Origin: Pseudomonadales bacterium
Lineage (GTDB): Bacteria > Pseudomonadota > Gammaproteobacteria > Pseudomonadales > Ketobacteraceae
DNA: 64,000 nucleotides
Assembly: GCA_002708905.1 (NCBI GenBank)
Contig: PAPM01000047.1
Location: forward strand, 124,001-188,000
Direction of reading: 5' to 3'
Shown: positions 52,907 through 61,710 of the stretch, in pieces
How positions within the stretch are numbered: the stretch's first letter is position 1
Layout: the number at the start of each line of letters is the position of its first letter
Notes under the pieces: model-generated
What the model saw: only the letters and a program-made list of their open reading frames with translations
What the model was told of the DNA's origin: nothing
Databases searched by the model: none
Translations under genes and position numbers: made by a program

Positions 52907-55900
52907 TTAAGCCACTGCCATCGCAGCGGCCTCTTCCACATCCACTGTCACCAGTCGAGATACCCCGGGCTCATGCATGGTAACCCCCATCAGCTGATGG
53001 GCCATTTCCATGGCGATCTTGTTGTGGGTAATGTAGATAAATTGCACTTTGGAGGACATCTCCTCCACCATTCGCGAGTAACGACCCACATTGGCATCAT
53101 CCAGCGGTGCATCCACCTCATCCAGCATACAGAATGGCGCCGGATTCAGCTGGAAGATGGAGAACACCAATGCAATCGCAGTCAACGCTTTTTCACCGCC
53201 ACTCAGCAGGTGAATGGTGCTGTTCTTTTTACCGGGCGGACGGGCCATGATGGCAACACCGGTGTCCAACAGGTCATCGCCGGTCAGTTCGAGATACGCG
53301 TGACCGCCACCAAACACTTTCGGGAACAGTTCGGACAAGCCAGCGGTCACCTTATCAAAGGTTTCCTTGAAGCGGGTCCGGGTCTCCCGGTCGATTTTGC
53401 GGATCGCGTTTTCCAGGGTATCCAGCGCCTGCATCAAATCGTCATGCTGGGCATCCAGGTAATTTTTCCGCTCCGACTGGGATTTAAATTCATCAATGGC
53501 CGCCAGATTGATGGCTCCCAAGCGGGAGATACGCGCTGCTATGCGCTCCAGTTCCTGGGTCCAATCCGGTTCATTGGCTTCCTGGGGCAATTCATTTACC
53601 ACCGTTTCCAGATCAAACTGGGATTCCGCCAATTGGGCCTGCAGGTTTTCCCGCTGCACCCGCATGCCCTGCCAATCCATGCGATGCCGTTCCAGTTCAG
53701 AACGAACACCCTGAGCCGACTGCTCTGCCTCGCCGCGTTTCTTCTCCGCACCACGCAAAACATGTTCGCATTCTTCCTGAGTACGGCGGGCAGCCGCCAG
53801 TTCTTCTTCCACTTTCAAACGGGCTTCCAGTTTTTCTTCCAGCTCAGCCTGCAATTCCACAAAAGGATCATCACCCAGCGCCAGCTGTTCTTCGATGCCG
53901 GTGCGGCGCTCCTGCATGGTGGCCAATTGCTGACGCAAACGTTCCAGCCCCTGCTTGAAGGAATCCTGTTTGGACTTCAACTGCTGCACCTGCAACGCCA
54001 GCTGGTGTGCTCGATCTTTGCCACCGCGGGCAGACTGTTTCACCTGATCCAGGCGATTTTTCAATTCATCACGCTGCTTCAGCAACGCTTCCCGCTGATC
54101 CGTATCCTGCGCCATCACATCCAGGGCTTCCTGCAGCACCAGTCGAGCCTCACCCAGGCTTTCCTGTTCGTGGGCCTGGTGTTCACGACACTCATCCAAT
54201 TCATTACTGATCCGCTCGCGGCGCATGCTGAACTGTTCCAGTCGCACCTGCTTGGCACTCAATTGCGCCTTGAGATCCGAGATGGAGCGGTTGAAATCCG
54301 TCAACTCCCGTTGGGCTTCCTCACGCTGCTCTTCCAGCTCGCGCAGGGACTCTCTACCATCCGTCAGGGTTTCAGTCAGCGTCTCCACTTTCATCTCCAG
54401 CTCTTCCAGGCGGGAGGTGGTCTCTTCCAATTCTTTCTGGCGCTTGAGGACGCTGTCTTCCTGGGCGGTATCCCGGGCCACCCGCATCCAGTTGGGACCA
54501 ATCCAGATGCCATCGGGGGTAATCAGGGATTCGCCGCCATTGAGCTGGCCTCGTAACTGCAGCGCCTGGGCTAAGTCATTGGCAACATAGACCCCGGCAG
54601 CAAGGGATTTTGCGGACTCTTCCCCTGCTATTTTTTCTGCGAGAGGGGTCAAACCCCGGTTGGATGGCAGAGTGGTCTGCCTACTGGTATCCAAAAAAGA
54701 GACCACGCCTTTTTCCAGGCCACTGACGACGGCAGTCACCGCATCCAGACCGTCAATGCACACGGCCTGTAGATAATCTCCCAGCACTGTCTCGACCGCT
54801 TTTTCCCAACCGGAAGCGGCCGTGACCTGTTGCGCCAAACGAGGCTTGTCATCCAGATTGTTCTGGGCCAGCCACTCCACGAGGTTGGATTCACCCATGG
54901 CGGCCTGTTGCAAGGCTTCCAGAGAGGCGTGTCGGCCCTTCAGAGTCTGCAATTCGCTTTTGGCGTGATCCAATTCCTGATTGATCTGGTTATTAGCCTC
55001 ACGCTTGGTTTTCATTTCTTCCTGAATGGATAAGACGCCGGCCTGCATGTCCTCAATCTTCATGTCCGCTTCACCCATGCGTTCTTCCAGCATGGCCACT
55101 TCTTCTTCCAGCGGACCGGCAGACAGGGTTTCCTGCTCGCCTTTCAAACGTTCAATGCGATCCCGCAAACGTTCCACCGATTGTTCCAAGTGCTGAATAC
55201 GGGACTGCTCCACCTGAGCCCGTTGACGGGGCTCGTTGGCTTTATGGTTGAAGTCATCCCATTGCTGCTGCCATTCCTGCATGCGGTCTTCCGCTTCGTG
55301 CAGATTTTCATTGGCGGCATCGGATTCCTCCTTCACCAATTCGTATTGTGGTTCAATCTCGGTGAGCTCGATGGTGACTTCTTCCAGCTGCTCTTCATCC
55401 ATGCGGATCTGCTCTTCACCGGCCCTACAGGCTTCGATGGTTTGCTGTAAATCCGTCCGCAGTTGGTTACCACGCTCTTTCGTATGCTGAATGGTCTGTT
55501 CCACCCGGGCGATGTCAGCACCGAGGCCATAGTAGCGCCCCTGCACTTCATTCAGCTTGTCGCTGAGCTCATGGTGCTGATCCCGCTGTTGTTCAATCTG
55601 GGCGTCCATGGCACGCTGATCGGCAATACAGGCTTCCAGTTTTACTTCCAGATCACGGATCTTGGTCTCGCTGCCCTGCACCAGGTCATTCAGGGATTTC
55701 CATTTCAGTGCCTGTAATTGCGCCCGCACCAGGCGTTCTTCTTCCTTGTACTGCTTGTATTTCTCAGCCGCGGCCGCCTGACGTTCCAGATGCTGCAGCT
55801 GACGGCCCAGCTCTTCCCGCAGATCTTCCAGACGCTCCAGGTTCTCCCGGGTACGGCGCATGCGGTGCTCGGTTTCCTTGCGACGCTCCTTGTACTTGGA

Positions 55901-56410
55901 AATGCCCGCAGCTTCCTCGATATAGACCCGCAGTTCTTCCGGCTTGGCTTCAATCAGGCGGGAGATCATGCCCTGTTCGATAATGGCGTAACTGCGGGGG
56001 CCCAGACCGGTGCCCAGGAAGATATCGGTGATGTCTTTACGACGGCACTTGGTGCCATTGAGGAAGTAGTTGGACTGCCCATCCCGGGTCACCTGACGCT
56101 TGATGGCAATCTCGTTGTAACTGGCGTATTCCCCGACGATGGTGTTGTCACTGTTGTCGAACACCAGCTCCACCGAGGCCTGGGTAGTGGGCTTGCGGGA
56201 GTTGGAGCCATTGAAGATAACGTCGGTCATGGATTCGCCCCGCAGGTGCTTGGCGGAACTCTCCCCCATCACCCAGCGCACCGCATCAATCACGTTGGAT
56301 TTACCACAACCATTGGGACCCACCACCGCGCTCAAGTTATTGGGGAACGACACTGTGGTGGGGTCCACAAACGATTTAAATCCAGCCAGTTTGATCGATT
56401 TCAAGCGCAT
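52907..56410 (-). CDS. smc: Chromosome segregation ATPase SMC
   Basis: A 1167-aa structural-maintenance-of-chromosomes ATPase. Walker A GPNGCGKSNVIDAVRW near residue 32, signature motif HLLSGGEKALTAIAL and Walker B FCMLDEVDAPLD near the C-terminus; between them two long coiled coils flank a hinge (about 510-650). It condenses and aligns the chromosome, normally with ScpA and ScpB, whose genes are not in this window. Enterobacteria use MukB instead, so this gene argues against that order. ATG is at the start of a 277-bp gap shared with cysZ. Confidence 0.97.
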   Translation of the reverse strand: MRLKSIKLAGFKSFVDPTTVSFPNNLSAVVGPNGCGKSNVIDAVRWVMGESSAKHLRGESMTDVIFNGSNSRKPTTQASVELVFDNSDNTIVGEYASYNEIAIKRQVTRDGQSNYFLNGTKCRRKDITDIFLGTGLGPRSYAIIEQGMISRLIEAKPEELRVYIEEAAGISKYKERRKETEHRMRRTRENLERLEDLREELGRQLQHLERQAAAAEKYKQYKEEERLVRAQLQALKWKSLNDLVQGSETKIRDLEVKLEACIADQRAMDAQIEQQRDQHHELSDKLNEVQGRYYGLGADIARVEQTIQHTKERGNQLRTDLQQTIEACRAGEEQIRMDEEQLEEVTIELTEIEPQYELVKEESDAANENLHEAEDRMQEWQQQWDDFNHKANEPRQRAQVEQSRIQHLEQSVERLRDRIERLKGEQETLSAGPLEEEVAMLEERMGEADMKIEDMQAGVLSIQEEMKTKREANNQINQELDHAKSELQTLKGRHASLEALQQAAMGESNLVEWLAQNNLDDKPRLAQQVTAASGWEKAVETVLGDYLQAVCIDGLDAVTAVVSGLEKGVVSFLDTSRQTTLPSNRGLTPLAEKIAGEESAKSLAAGVYVANDLAQALQLRGQLNGGESLITPDGIWIGPNWMRVARDTAQEDSVLKRQKELEETTSRLEELEMKVETLTETLTDGRESLRELEEQREEAQRELTDFNRSISDLKAQLSAKQVRLEQFSMRRERISNELDECREHQAHEQESLGEARLVLQEALDVMAQDTDQREALLKQRDELKNRLDQVKQSARGGKDRAHQLALQVQQLKSKQDSFKQGLERLRQQLATMQERRTGIEEQLALGDDPFVELQAELEEKLEARLKVEEELAAARRTQEECEHVLRGAEKKRGEAEQSAQGVRSELERHRMDWQGMRVQRENLQAQLAESQFDLETVVNELPQEANEPDWTQELERIAARISRLGAINLAAIDEFKSQSERKNYLDAQHDDLMQALDTLENAIRKIDRETRTRFKETFDKVTAGLSELFPKVFGGGHAYLELTGDDLLDTGVAIMARPPGKKNSTIHLLSGGEKALTAIALVFSIFQLNPAPFCMLDEVDAPLDDANVGRYSRMVEEMSSKVQFIYITHNKIAMEMAHQLMGVTMHEPGVSRLVTVDVEEAAAMAVA

Positions 56411-56441
56411 GAAACGTTCTTATCCTTATTGGAATTTGTTC

Positions 56442-56466
56442 AGCCGCTATACAAAACGGCTTTTTT
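56442..56466 (+). terminator. Possible plus-strand terminator in the smc leader
   Basis: AGCCG (56442-56446) and CGGCT (56457-56461) flank a 10-base loop and are followed by six T residues in the plus direction. It would stop transcription running antisense to smc, away from it toward cysZ. The stem is only 5 bp, so this may be coincidence. Confidence 0.35.
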
Positions 56467-56560
56467 AACAACATGTTTTAAGTACATGTGGTCTAAATAA
56501 CAAACCGCCTATTGTAGCGGGTTTTAGCGTCAGCACCACCCTGATAGCGGGGTAAAAATG

Positions 56561-56591
56561 CCGAATATTTCCGAATGTTTTCCGAATATTT
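56561..56591. repeat. Three tandem CCGAAT(A/G)TTT repeats upstream of cysZ
   Basis: CCGAATATTT (56561-56570), CCGAATGTTT (56571-56580) and CCGAATATTT (56582-56591) follow one another at 10-11 bp, one helical turn, so all copies face the same side of the DNA. They lie about 100 bp before the cysZ start and look like a regulator-binding array; AT-rich spacing could also bend DNA. Confidence 0.6.
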
Positions 56592-56687
56592 ATAGGAGCT
56601 TAAACGGGCCCCGTTCAGCCTCCGTTAAGACAGGCAGGAGGAGAATGTGGTAGGGTTTTGCGCATTGACCAAGCAGGAGCTGTAGCA

Positions 56688-57470
56688 ATGATTCAGGATT
56701 TACGGGAAGGGGTGAACTGTGTCTCGGAGGGGTTCTCGCTCGCCAAGCGCCGCAGTCTGCGGCCCTATATGATAGTCCCCCTTATCACCAACATCTTACT
56801 GTTCACCATCAGCGGTTATCTGGTTACCAGCTATGCCTATGAGTGGATTTCCGGCTGGACCACCGCAGTGGATCTATGGAGCTGGCTGGACTGGCTGGAG
56901 CCGTTTATTGATCAGTTGCTGGGGGCTCTGAAGTGGGTCATCTTTGCCGTGATCATTCTGGGATTGCTGTTTATTATGGGCTCCACGTTTACCATGTTCA
57001 CCCATTTGGTGGTCGGGCCCTTTATCGGCATCCTAGGGGAAAAAGCGGAGCGCGAGCTGCACAACCCAAGTTATCCCGAGCACACGTTGGGTCAAATCGC
57101 CCTGCGCACCCTGGCCCGGGAATTCCGCAAACTGATCTATTGGATCGTGCGGGCAGTCGGCTTGGGCGTGTTGTCCCTGATTCTGTATTTTATTCCCGGG
57201 GTGAATGCTGTGGTGCCGGTACTGTGGTTCCTGTTCGGTTCCTGGATTCTGGCAATGCAGTATCTGGACGTACCCGCAGACAATAACGGGCGCAGCTTTC
57301 AGGAAGTGCTGGCTTTGATGCGCCAGCATCGCACCTCAGTCATGGCGTTCGGTGCCGTGGTCATGGCCCTGACCTCGCTGCCCATCGTTAACCTGTTCAT
57401 TATTCCGGTGGCGGTATGCGGAGGGGTGGTGTTCTGGGTTAAAAAGGTTCAGCCCGAATTGGCTGGTTGA
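56688..57470 (+). CDS. cysZ: CysZ-like sulfate transporter
   Basis: A 260-aa inner-membrane protein with several hydrophobic segments (MIVPLITNILLFTISGYLV, WVIFAVIILGLLFIMGSTF, VLSLILYFIPGVNAVVPVLW, VMAFGAVVMALTSLPIVN). The DLREGVNCVSEGFSLAKRRSLRPYMIVPL start and PFIGILGEKAERELHN motif are those of CysZ, which brings in sulfate for cysteine synthesis. Length matches (E. coli 253). ATG 56688 is chosen over 56658 because AGGAG lies eight bases upstream. It is a single-gene unit. Tandem repeats upstream may control it. Confidence 0.88.
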   Translation: MIQDLREGVNCVSEGFSLAKRRSLRPYMIVPLITNILLFTISGYLVTSYAYEWISGWTTAVDLWSWLDWLEPFIDQLLGALKWVIFAVIILGLLFIMGSTFTMFTHLVVGPFIGILGEKAERELHNPSYPEHTLGQIALRTLAREFRKLIYWIVRAVGLGVLSLILYFIPGVNAVVPVLWFLFGSWILAMQYLDVPADNNGRSFQEVLALMRQHRTSVMAFGAVVMALTSLPIVNLFIIPVAVCGGVVFWVKKVQPELAG

Positions 57471-57492
57471 TGTGTCACTTTAATGAGCAACC

Positions 57493-57515
57493 GGCTGCCT
57501 CACGCCGAGGCAGCC
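57493..57515. terminator. Hairpin at the convergent end of cysZ and the GntR gene
   Basis: GGCTGCCTC (57493-57501) pairs perfectly with GAGGCAGCC (57507-57515) around ACGCC. It includes the GntR stop codon. No T-run follows in either direction, so it may act with Rho or as a 3' end stabiliser. Confidence 0.45.
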
Positions 57516-58171
57516 TCACTGGATTCGAGCCGTTTCAATACTGTCTCACATTGATGCTCACCAAACTGCACCAACTTCTGTTCGGCCCCATCCACGTCCC
57601 GCGCCAGAATACAGGCCATCAGTTCTTTGAAGAACACCATGGAGGTATCGATTTCGGCCCGATTCAGGTTAATCGCAAAATAGTAGGTACGGCGCACTGC
57701 GGGCTGCAGGTCTTCCAACATGTCCTCGAGGTACGGGTTATCCACAAACTGGTAGGCCATGCGGGCAAAATTGAAGGTGGCATCATAGAACTCCATCACC
57801 TGTCCGTTTGCCACATAGCCTTCCATCAGCTGCAACAATTCCAGGAAGGGCTCCAGCTCCCCGTCTTTCCAGTTCTGGGTGGCTCGCCGACATAGCTGGC
57901 CGATCAGTAAAATGTTCATTTCATACACGTCGCGGACGTGCTTGGGGGTCATCGCCGAGACCACGGCGCCCTTGCGGGGCACGATATCAATCAGGTAACG
58001 ACGGGAGAGGATCAGGTAAGCCTCCCGCACAGAGCCACGGCTGACGTTCAGTTCATTGGCTACCCTGAGTTCCTGAATACGATCACCGGGTTTGAGTTTT
58101 CCGGTAATGATAAGTTGACCGAGATGCTGGGCAATTTGCTCAGAAAGGCTGTCTGGTGCTTTAAAGCTCAT
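57500..58171 (-). CDS. GntR-family regulator with FCD domain
   Basis: A 223-aa repressor-type protein: N-terminal winged helix (LGQLIITGKLKPGDRIQELRVANEL, recognition VSRGSVREAYLILSRR) and a C-terminal all-helical FCD domain that normally binds an organic acid through metal-held histidines. Here the usual D-x3-H/H/H ligand set is not obvious in the C-terminal domain (few histidines apart from the tail GEHQC), so the ligand may differ. ATG 58171 gives the normal start; the longer frame to 58270 lacks homology. It is divergent from the periplasmic binding-protein gene, and two palindromes lie between them. Confidence 0.87.
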   Translation of the reverse strand: MSFKAPDSLSEQIAQHLGQLIITGKLKPGDRIQELRVANELNVSRGSVREAYLILSRRYLIDIVPRKGAVVSAMTPKHVRDVYEMNILLIGQLCRRATQNWKDGELEPFLELLQLMEGYVANGQVMEFYDATFNFARMAYQFVDNPYLEDMLEDLQPAVRRTYYFAINLNRAEIDTSMVFFKELMACILARDVDGAEQKLVQFGEHQCETVLKRLESSEAASA

Positions 58172-58211
58172 GTTAGAGAGGCTACTTCTTGTATAGTGTG
58201 TATCATGTCCT

Positions 58212-58225
58212 TTAGGCATGCCTAA
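58212..58225. promoter_or_regulatory. Perfect 14-bp palindrome TTAGGCATGCCTAA
   Basis: It is fully symmetric and lies 41 bp upstream of the GntR start, close to its possible promoter; CATG occurs again on both sides (58204-58207 and 58229-58232). A candidate autoregulatory operator. Confidence 0.5.
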
Positions 58226-58312
58226 GAGCATGTCAGCGTGGAGTTTCCTCATTGCCACCAACCCAGTCAAGTGTTTCTACTACAATCCGTGTACCTACGG
58301 ACTCACTGACCT

Positions 58313-58325
58313 ATTGTCCTACAAT
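58313..58325. promoter_or_regulatory. GntR/FadR-type operator candidate
   Basis: ATTGT-CCT-ACAAT fits the T-N-G-T-N3-A-C-N-A form typical of FadR-subfamily (FCD) GntR regulators. It sits between the GntR gene and the binding-protein gene it may control. Confidence 0.5.
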
Positions 58326-58508
58326 CATACAAACACTGCAAAGAAATTAAGTAATTTCGTAATTCACTATTAAAAACAATCGAATATCATCATCCTTCCG
58401 GCCAATTAACGACAGAGGGATGTGTGATATACATGAATTCTCTGAGCAGAGCGTTTTACTATGTGTCTGGTTTTTTTAAAACCTGTATTTAAAAAGAGGG
58501 AACCTGTC

Positions 58509-59522
58509 GTGTTGTCAAAAATAAGAAGATTGATGTTGCTGGCTGCCACCGCCATGGTGTTGCCGGTACAGGCCGCTGATTACTTGAAGCGTACGGTGTG
58601 CGTGTGGGATATCGTCGGCCGGGGGGGTCCAATTGCCCAGGCAGTGGAAGAGTTCAACCTGGAGGCCATCAAATGGGGTGTGGAGTTTGATATGCTGGTG
58701 AACTCCAGCGAAAAAATTGTGGTGGAGCAATTCCGTTCCAAGCAATGTGATGCCGCGTTTCTATCGGAACTGCGTATCCGTAACTTCGTTAAATTCACCG
58801 GCTCCCTCTATGCAGTAGGGGCCATGCCAGAGCGCAAGCACCTGCAGTTGATGTATCAATTACTGGCGTCACCGCAAATGGCCGACAAAATGCGGGTGGG
58901 CCCGTTTGAGATTGCGGGTATTGCACCGGCCGGCGAAGTGTATGTCTTCGTTCGGGATAAGAGTATTAACAGCCTGGACAAAGCCGTTGGTCGTAAAATT
59001 GCCGTGTTGGGAGACGATGTATACCAACAGCAAATGGTGGAGCTGATCGGCGGCACACCCATCAGCGTTACGGAAGCCACAGCAGGCAGTATGTTCAACA
59101 ACGGTGCGGTGGACGTCATGCCCGCGCCGGCGGTTGCCTACAACCCACTGGAACTGTACAAAGGCCTGGAACCCAGCGGCGGCATCATCAACTATCCCCT
59201 GGCCCAGATTTCGGGGCAGTTGATCATCTGGCACGAACGTTTTCCTGAAGGCTTTGGTCAGAAATCCCGTGAGTTCCATTTCGCCCAATTCGACCGGGTA
59301 ATGAAAGAAGTGGAGTCTGCCACCAACACCATCGATCCTAAATGGTGGGTAGAAATCCCCGAAGAAGACAAATCAAACTACGAAAAATTGATGGATGATG
59401 TTCGAATTGAAGCGGTGAAAGCGGATTATTGGGACGGCGATATGATCAAGCTGCAGCGCCGGGTGCGTTGTAAGTTCGATCCGACCCGAGCTGAATGTGC
59501 CAAGCCCCGGGATGTACTCTGA
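58509..59522 (+). CDS. Putative periplasmic solute-binding protein
   Basis: A 337-aa exported protein with signal peptide (LMLLAATAMVLPVQAADY) and a two-lobed binding-protein look: CVWDIVGRGGPIAQAVEEF near the N-terminus, then GPFEIAGIAPAGEVYVFVRD and GRKIAVLGDDVYQQQMVELIGGTP, as in TRAP/tripartite-type binding proteins. No transporter genes are adjacent, so it may act with a distant permease or with a different partner. The GTG at 58509 has GAGGG eight bases upstream; the frame extends to 58461. A strong terminator follows. It is probably controlled by the divergent GntR protein. Confidence 0.75.
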   Translation: MLSKIRRLMLLAATAMVLPVQAADYLKRTVCVWDIVGRGGPIAQAVEEFNLEAIKWGVEFDMLVNSSEKIVVEQFRSKQCDAAFLSELRIRNFVKFTGSLYAVGAMPERKHLQLMYQLLASPQMADKMRVGPFEIAGIAPAGEVYVFVRDKSINSLDKAVGRKIAVLGDDVYQQQMVELIGGTPISVTEATAGSMFNNGAVDVMPAPAVAYNPLELYKGLEPSGGIINYPLAQISGQLIIWHERFPEGFGQKSREFHFAQFDRVMKEVESATNTIDPKWWVEIPEEDKSNYEKLMDDVRIEAVKADYWDGDMIKLQRRVRCKFDPTRAECAKPRDVL

Positions 59523-59541
59523 TTATCAGTGAAGTCCCACA

Positions 59542-59574
59542 AAAAAGCCCGGCCTGTCTCGTGCCGGGCTTTTT
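59542..59574. terminator. Bidirectional intrinsic terminator
   Basis: AAAAAGCCCGGC (59542-59553) pairs perfectly with GCCGGGCTTTTT (59563-59574) around a 9-base loop. It ends the binding-protein gene on the plus strand and the ccm operon on the minus strand. Confidence 0.88.
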
Positions 59575-59588
59575 AATTTCAGATCACT

Positions 59589-60029
59589 TTAACTTTCTTT
59601 CTTCGGATGGCCCGCTTTCTCAATGGCTTCCTGCACTTCAGGGGGCACATAATTTTCATCGTGCTTGGCCAACACTTCATCCGCCTCCACCAGGGTACCG
59701 CTGATCAATTTGCCGTGTGCTATGATGCCCTGCCCCTCACGAAACAGGTCCGGGAGTATCCCTGCGTAGCGAACCGTAATCTGTTGGGCGTTGTCCGTTA
59801 GATCAAATGATACCTGTAAGTCCTCACCCCGCTTGACACTGCCGGGTACCACCAATCCACCGACGCGGATACGGCGCTGCAACGGTGCCTTGCCTTCAGC
59901 AATTTCGGATGGGGTAAAGAACAGGTTGATATTCTCCCGCAACGCAAAAGTCATCAGACCGGTTGCCAATCCCACCGCAACCAGGATACCCAATACGATA
60001 ATCAACCGCTGCTTGCGCTTTGGATTCAT
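59589..60029 (-). CDS. ccmE: Cytochrome c maturation haem chaperone CcmE
   Basis: A 146-aa membrane-anchored periplasmic haem chaperone. One N-terminal helix ([21 protein letters not shown]) precedes an OB-fold domain ([14 protein letters not shown]); H123 in [11 protein letters not shown] is the covalent haem-binding histidine. It receives haem from CcmC and hands it to the CcmF/H ligase. Its ATG overlaps the ccmD stop by four bases. It is the last gene of the ccm run visible before the terminator; ccmF, ccmG and ccmH are not in the window. Confidence 0.95.
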   Translation of the reverse strand: MNPKRKQRLIIVLGILVAVGLATGLMTFALRENINLFFTPSEIAEGKAPLQRRIRVGGLVVPGSVKRGEDLQVSFDLTDNAQQITVRYAGILPDLFREGQGIIAHGKLISGTLVEADEVLAKHDENYVPPEVQEAIEKAGHPKKES

Positions 60030-60205
60030 GATTCTAACTGCTCCCGTTTTGCTTTGCGTTTAATCTCTTCCACCAAACCCTTACGCCGAATCACCGGTGC
60101 CAGGATATTGGCGATCACCACCACCAACGTAATGCCGTAGGCGGACCAGACGTAGGGTCCGTGTTTGCCCATGGCAATAAAGTCAGCAAAGGTTTCAAAT
60201 TCCAT
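60026..60205 (-). CDS. ccmD: Haem exporter small subunit CcmD
   Basis: A 59-aa membrane protein with one helix ([21 protein letters not shown] region) and a basic tail ([17 protein letters not shown]), typical for CcmD, which helps release holo-CcmE from the CcmABC complex. ATG 60205 is preferred over 60223 because AGGAG lies seven bases upstream. It overlaps ccmE by four bases. Confidence 0.88.
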   Translation of the reverse strand: MEFETFADFIAMGKHGPYVWSAYGITLVVVIANILAPVIRRKGLVEEIKRKAKREQLES

Positions 60206-60215
60206 ATCAGGCTCC

Positions 60216-60959
60216 TCAGACACCGACTAGTTTTTTGACCCAGCTACTGCGCTGCTCCCGCAACAGGATCTCACACCGGGTGGACAAAATAACCAATACA
60301 GCGAACAAACAATAGAAACCGGCGATACAACTTAACAGGGTATACAACATTTCCGGATCGATGGCGGAACTGGTCATTCTTATAGACGCCGGCTGGTGTA
60401 ATGTGTTCCACCACTCTACCGAATACTTGATGATCGGAAGGTTGACCGCCCCCACAATGCTGAGTACGGCGGTGGCACGGGCCGCTGACTGGGCATTTTC
60501 AATAGCGGCATTCAGCGCCATCACCCCCAGATACAGAAACAGCAGAATCAGCATGGAAGTGAGCCGGGCATCCCATACCCACCAGGTACCCCAGGTAGGT
60601 TTACCCCAGATGGAACCTGTCACCAAACAGATAAAGGCAAATGAGGCCCCAATGGGGGCAACCGACTTGGCCACCATTTCCGCCATTTTCATGCGCCATA
60701 CCAAAACTACCACGCCAGCCACGGCCATCAGCATGTAACCGGACATGGCAATGCTGGCAGCCGGGACATGAATGTAGATCACCCGGTAACTGTTGCCTTG
60801 ATACTTTTCCGGAGGCGCGAAACCCAAACCGTAGATCAGCCCGGGAATCAGTAACAGCACCGACAACGCCACCAGCCAGGGCAACATCCTGCCGGTGATA
60901 TCATAGAAATACTTGGGGGAGCCGAACTTGTGATATAGCCGTTTCAGGGATTCAAACAC
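60216..60959 (-). CDS. ccmC: Haem exporter membrane protein CcmC
   Basis: A 247-aa protein with six hydrophobic helices and the haem-handling tryptophan-rich (WWD-like) loop WGTWWVWDARLTS, flanked by histidines (YIHVPAAS, NTLHQPASI). It presents haem to CcmE in the periplasm. GTG start with GAGG five bases before. It lies 10 bp before ccmD and 25 bp after ccmB on the minus strand. Confidence 0.95.
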   Translation of the reverse strand: MFESLKRLYHKFGSPKYFYDITGRMLPWLVALSVLLLIPGLIYGLGFAPPEKYQGNSYRVIYIHVPAASIAMSGYMLMAVAGVVVLVWRMKMAEMVAKSVAPIGASFAFICLVTGSIWGKPTWGTWWVWDARLTSMLILLFLYLGVMALNAAIENAQSAARATAVLSIVGAVNLPIIKYSVEWWNTLHQPASIRMTSSAIDPEMLYTLLSCIAGFYCLFAVLVILSTRCEILLREQRSSWVKKLVGV

Positions 60960-60984
60960 AGGAACCTCAAAATTTAATTACACG

Positions 60985-61710
60985 CTACTGGCTGGTGACG
61001 CTGATGCGCAGGGCAGCCCCGATGGCAAAGGGAGCAAAGGTCAATGCCATGATCAGGAACGCAGCCAGATACGCCAACTGCCCCGCATATGGCAGGGTCA
61101 TGGACGCCGCTTCCACGGCGCTGGTACCAAAAATCAAAACCGGGATGTAGAGCGGTAGGGCGATCACCGCCACCAACACACCCCCTTTACGCAAACCTAC
61201 CGTTAACGCCGCACCAATGGCGCTGATCATACTTAACACCGGCGTGCCCAGCAGCAGGCTGTAGAGGGTTACCTTTACCGTATCGCCATCCATAAACAGC
61301 ATGATGCTGAGAATCGGCGCCACCAATATCAAGGGTATCGCCGTCACCAGCCAATGGGCGATCACTTTGCCAAACGCCAGCACAAATAAAGGCTGGGGGC
61401 TAAGCAACGCCAGCTCCAGCGAACCGTCATCGAAGTCCTGCCGAAACAGGCTGTCCACCGACAGCAGGGTCGACAGCAAGGCAGCAATCCAGATAACACC
61501 CGGTCCGATCTTTTGCAGGGTGGACGGTTCGGGCCCAATTCCCAGCGGGAACAGTGCGATGACCATGATAAAAAAGAACAACGGATTTACCATGTCTGAG
61601 CGTTGCCGGAATGCGATCAGCAGATCGCGCTTCATCACGGCGAGCATACCGGACCACATGGACGGCACTTCTTCCGCTTGCACAGGCTGAGACACTAATG
61701 GATCCGCCAT
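60985..61710 (-). CDS. ccmB: Haem exporter permease CcmB
   Basis: A 241-aa ABC-type permease with six hydrophobic helices. MKRDLLIAFRQRSDMVNPLFFFIMVIALFPLGIGP at the start, key motif RQDFDDGSLELALLSPQP, and GTPVLSMISAIGAALTVGLRKGG near the end are the CcmB hallmarks. It pairs with CcmA in a complex that drives release of holo-CcmE. It overlaps the ccmA stop by 16 bases. Confidence 0.95.
   Translation of the reverse strand: MADPLVSQPVQAEEVPSMWSGMLAVMKRDLLIAFRQRSDMVNPLFFFIMVIALFPLGIGPEPSTLQKIGPGVIWIAALLSTLLSVDSLFRQDFDDGSLELALLSPQPLFVLAFGKVIAHWLVTAIPLILVAPILSIMLFMDGDTVKVTLYSLLLGTPVLSMISAIGAALTVGLRKGGVLVAVIALPLYIPVLIFGTSAVEAASMTLPYAGQLAYLAAFLIMALTFAPFAIGAALRISVTSQ

Larger units (their letters stand above)
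58172..58508. other. Divergent regulatory region between GntR and binding-protein genes
   Basis: 337 bp without a gene. It holds a possible -10 for the GntR gene (TATACA on the minus strand near 58196-58191), two palindromes (58212-58225 and 58313-58325), a small TCCGT/ACGGA hairpin (58286-58301), an AT-rich block (58330-58390) and the ribosome site of the downstream gene (GAGGG, 58496-58500). Confidence 0.55.

Noticed and set aside
52973-54556. 527-codon open frame on the plus strand
   Set aside because: Antisense to the coiled-coil region of smc, whose heptad codons create long Phe/Leu/Gln-rich reverse frames.
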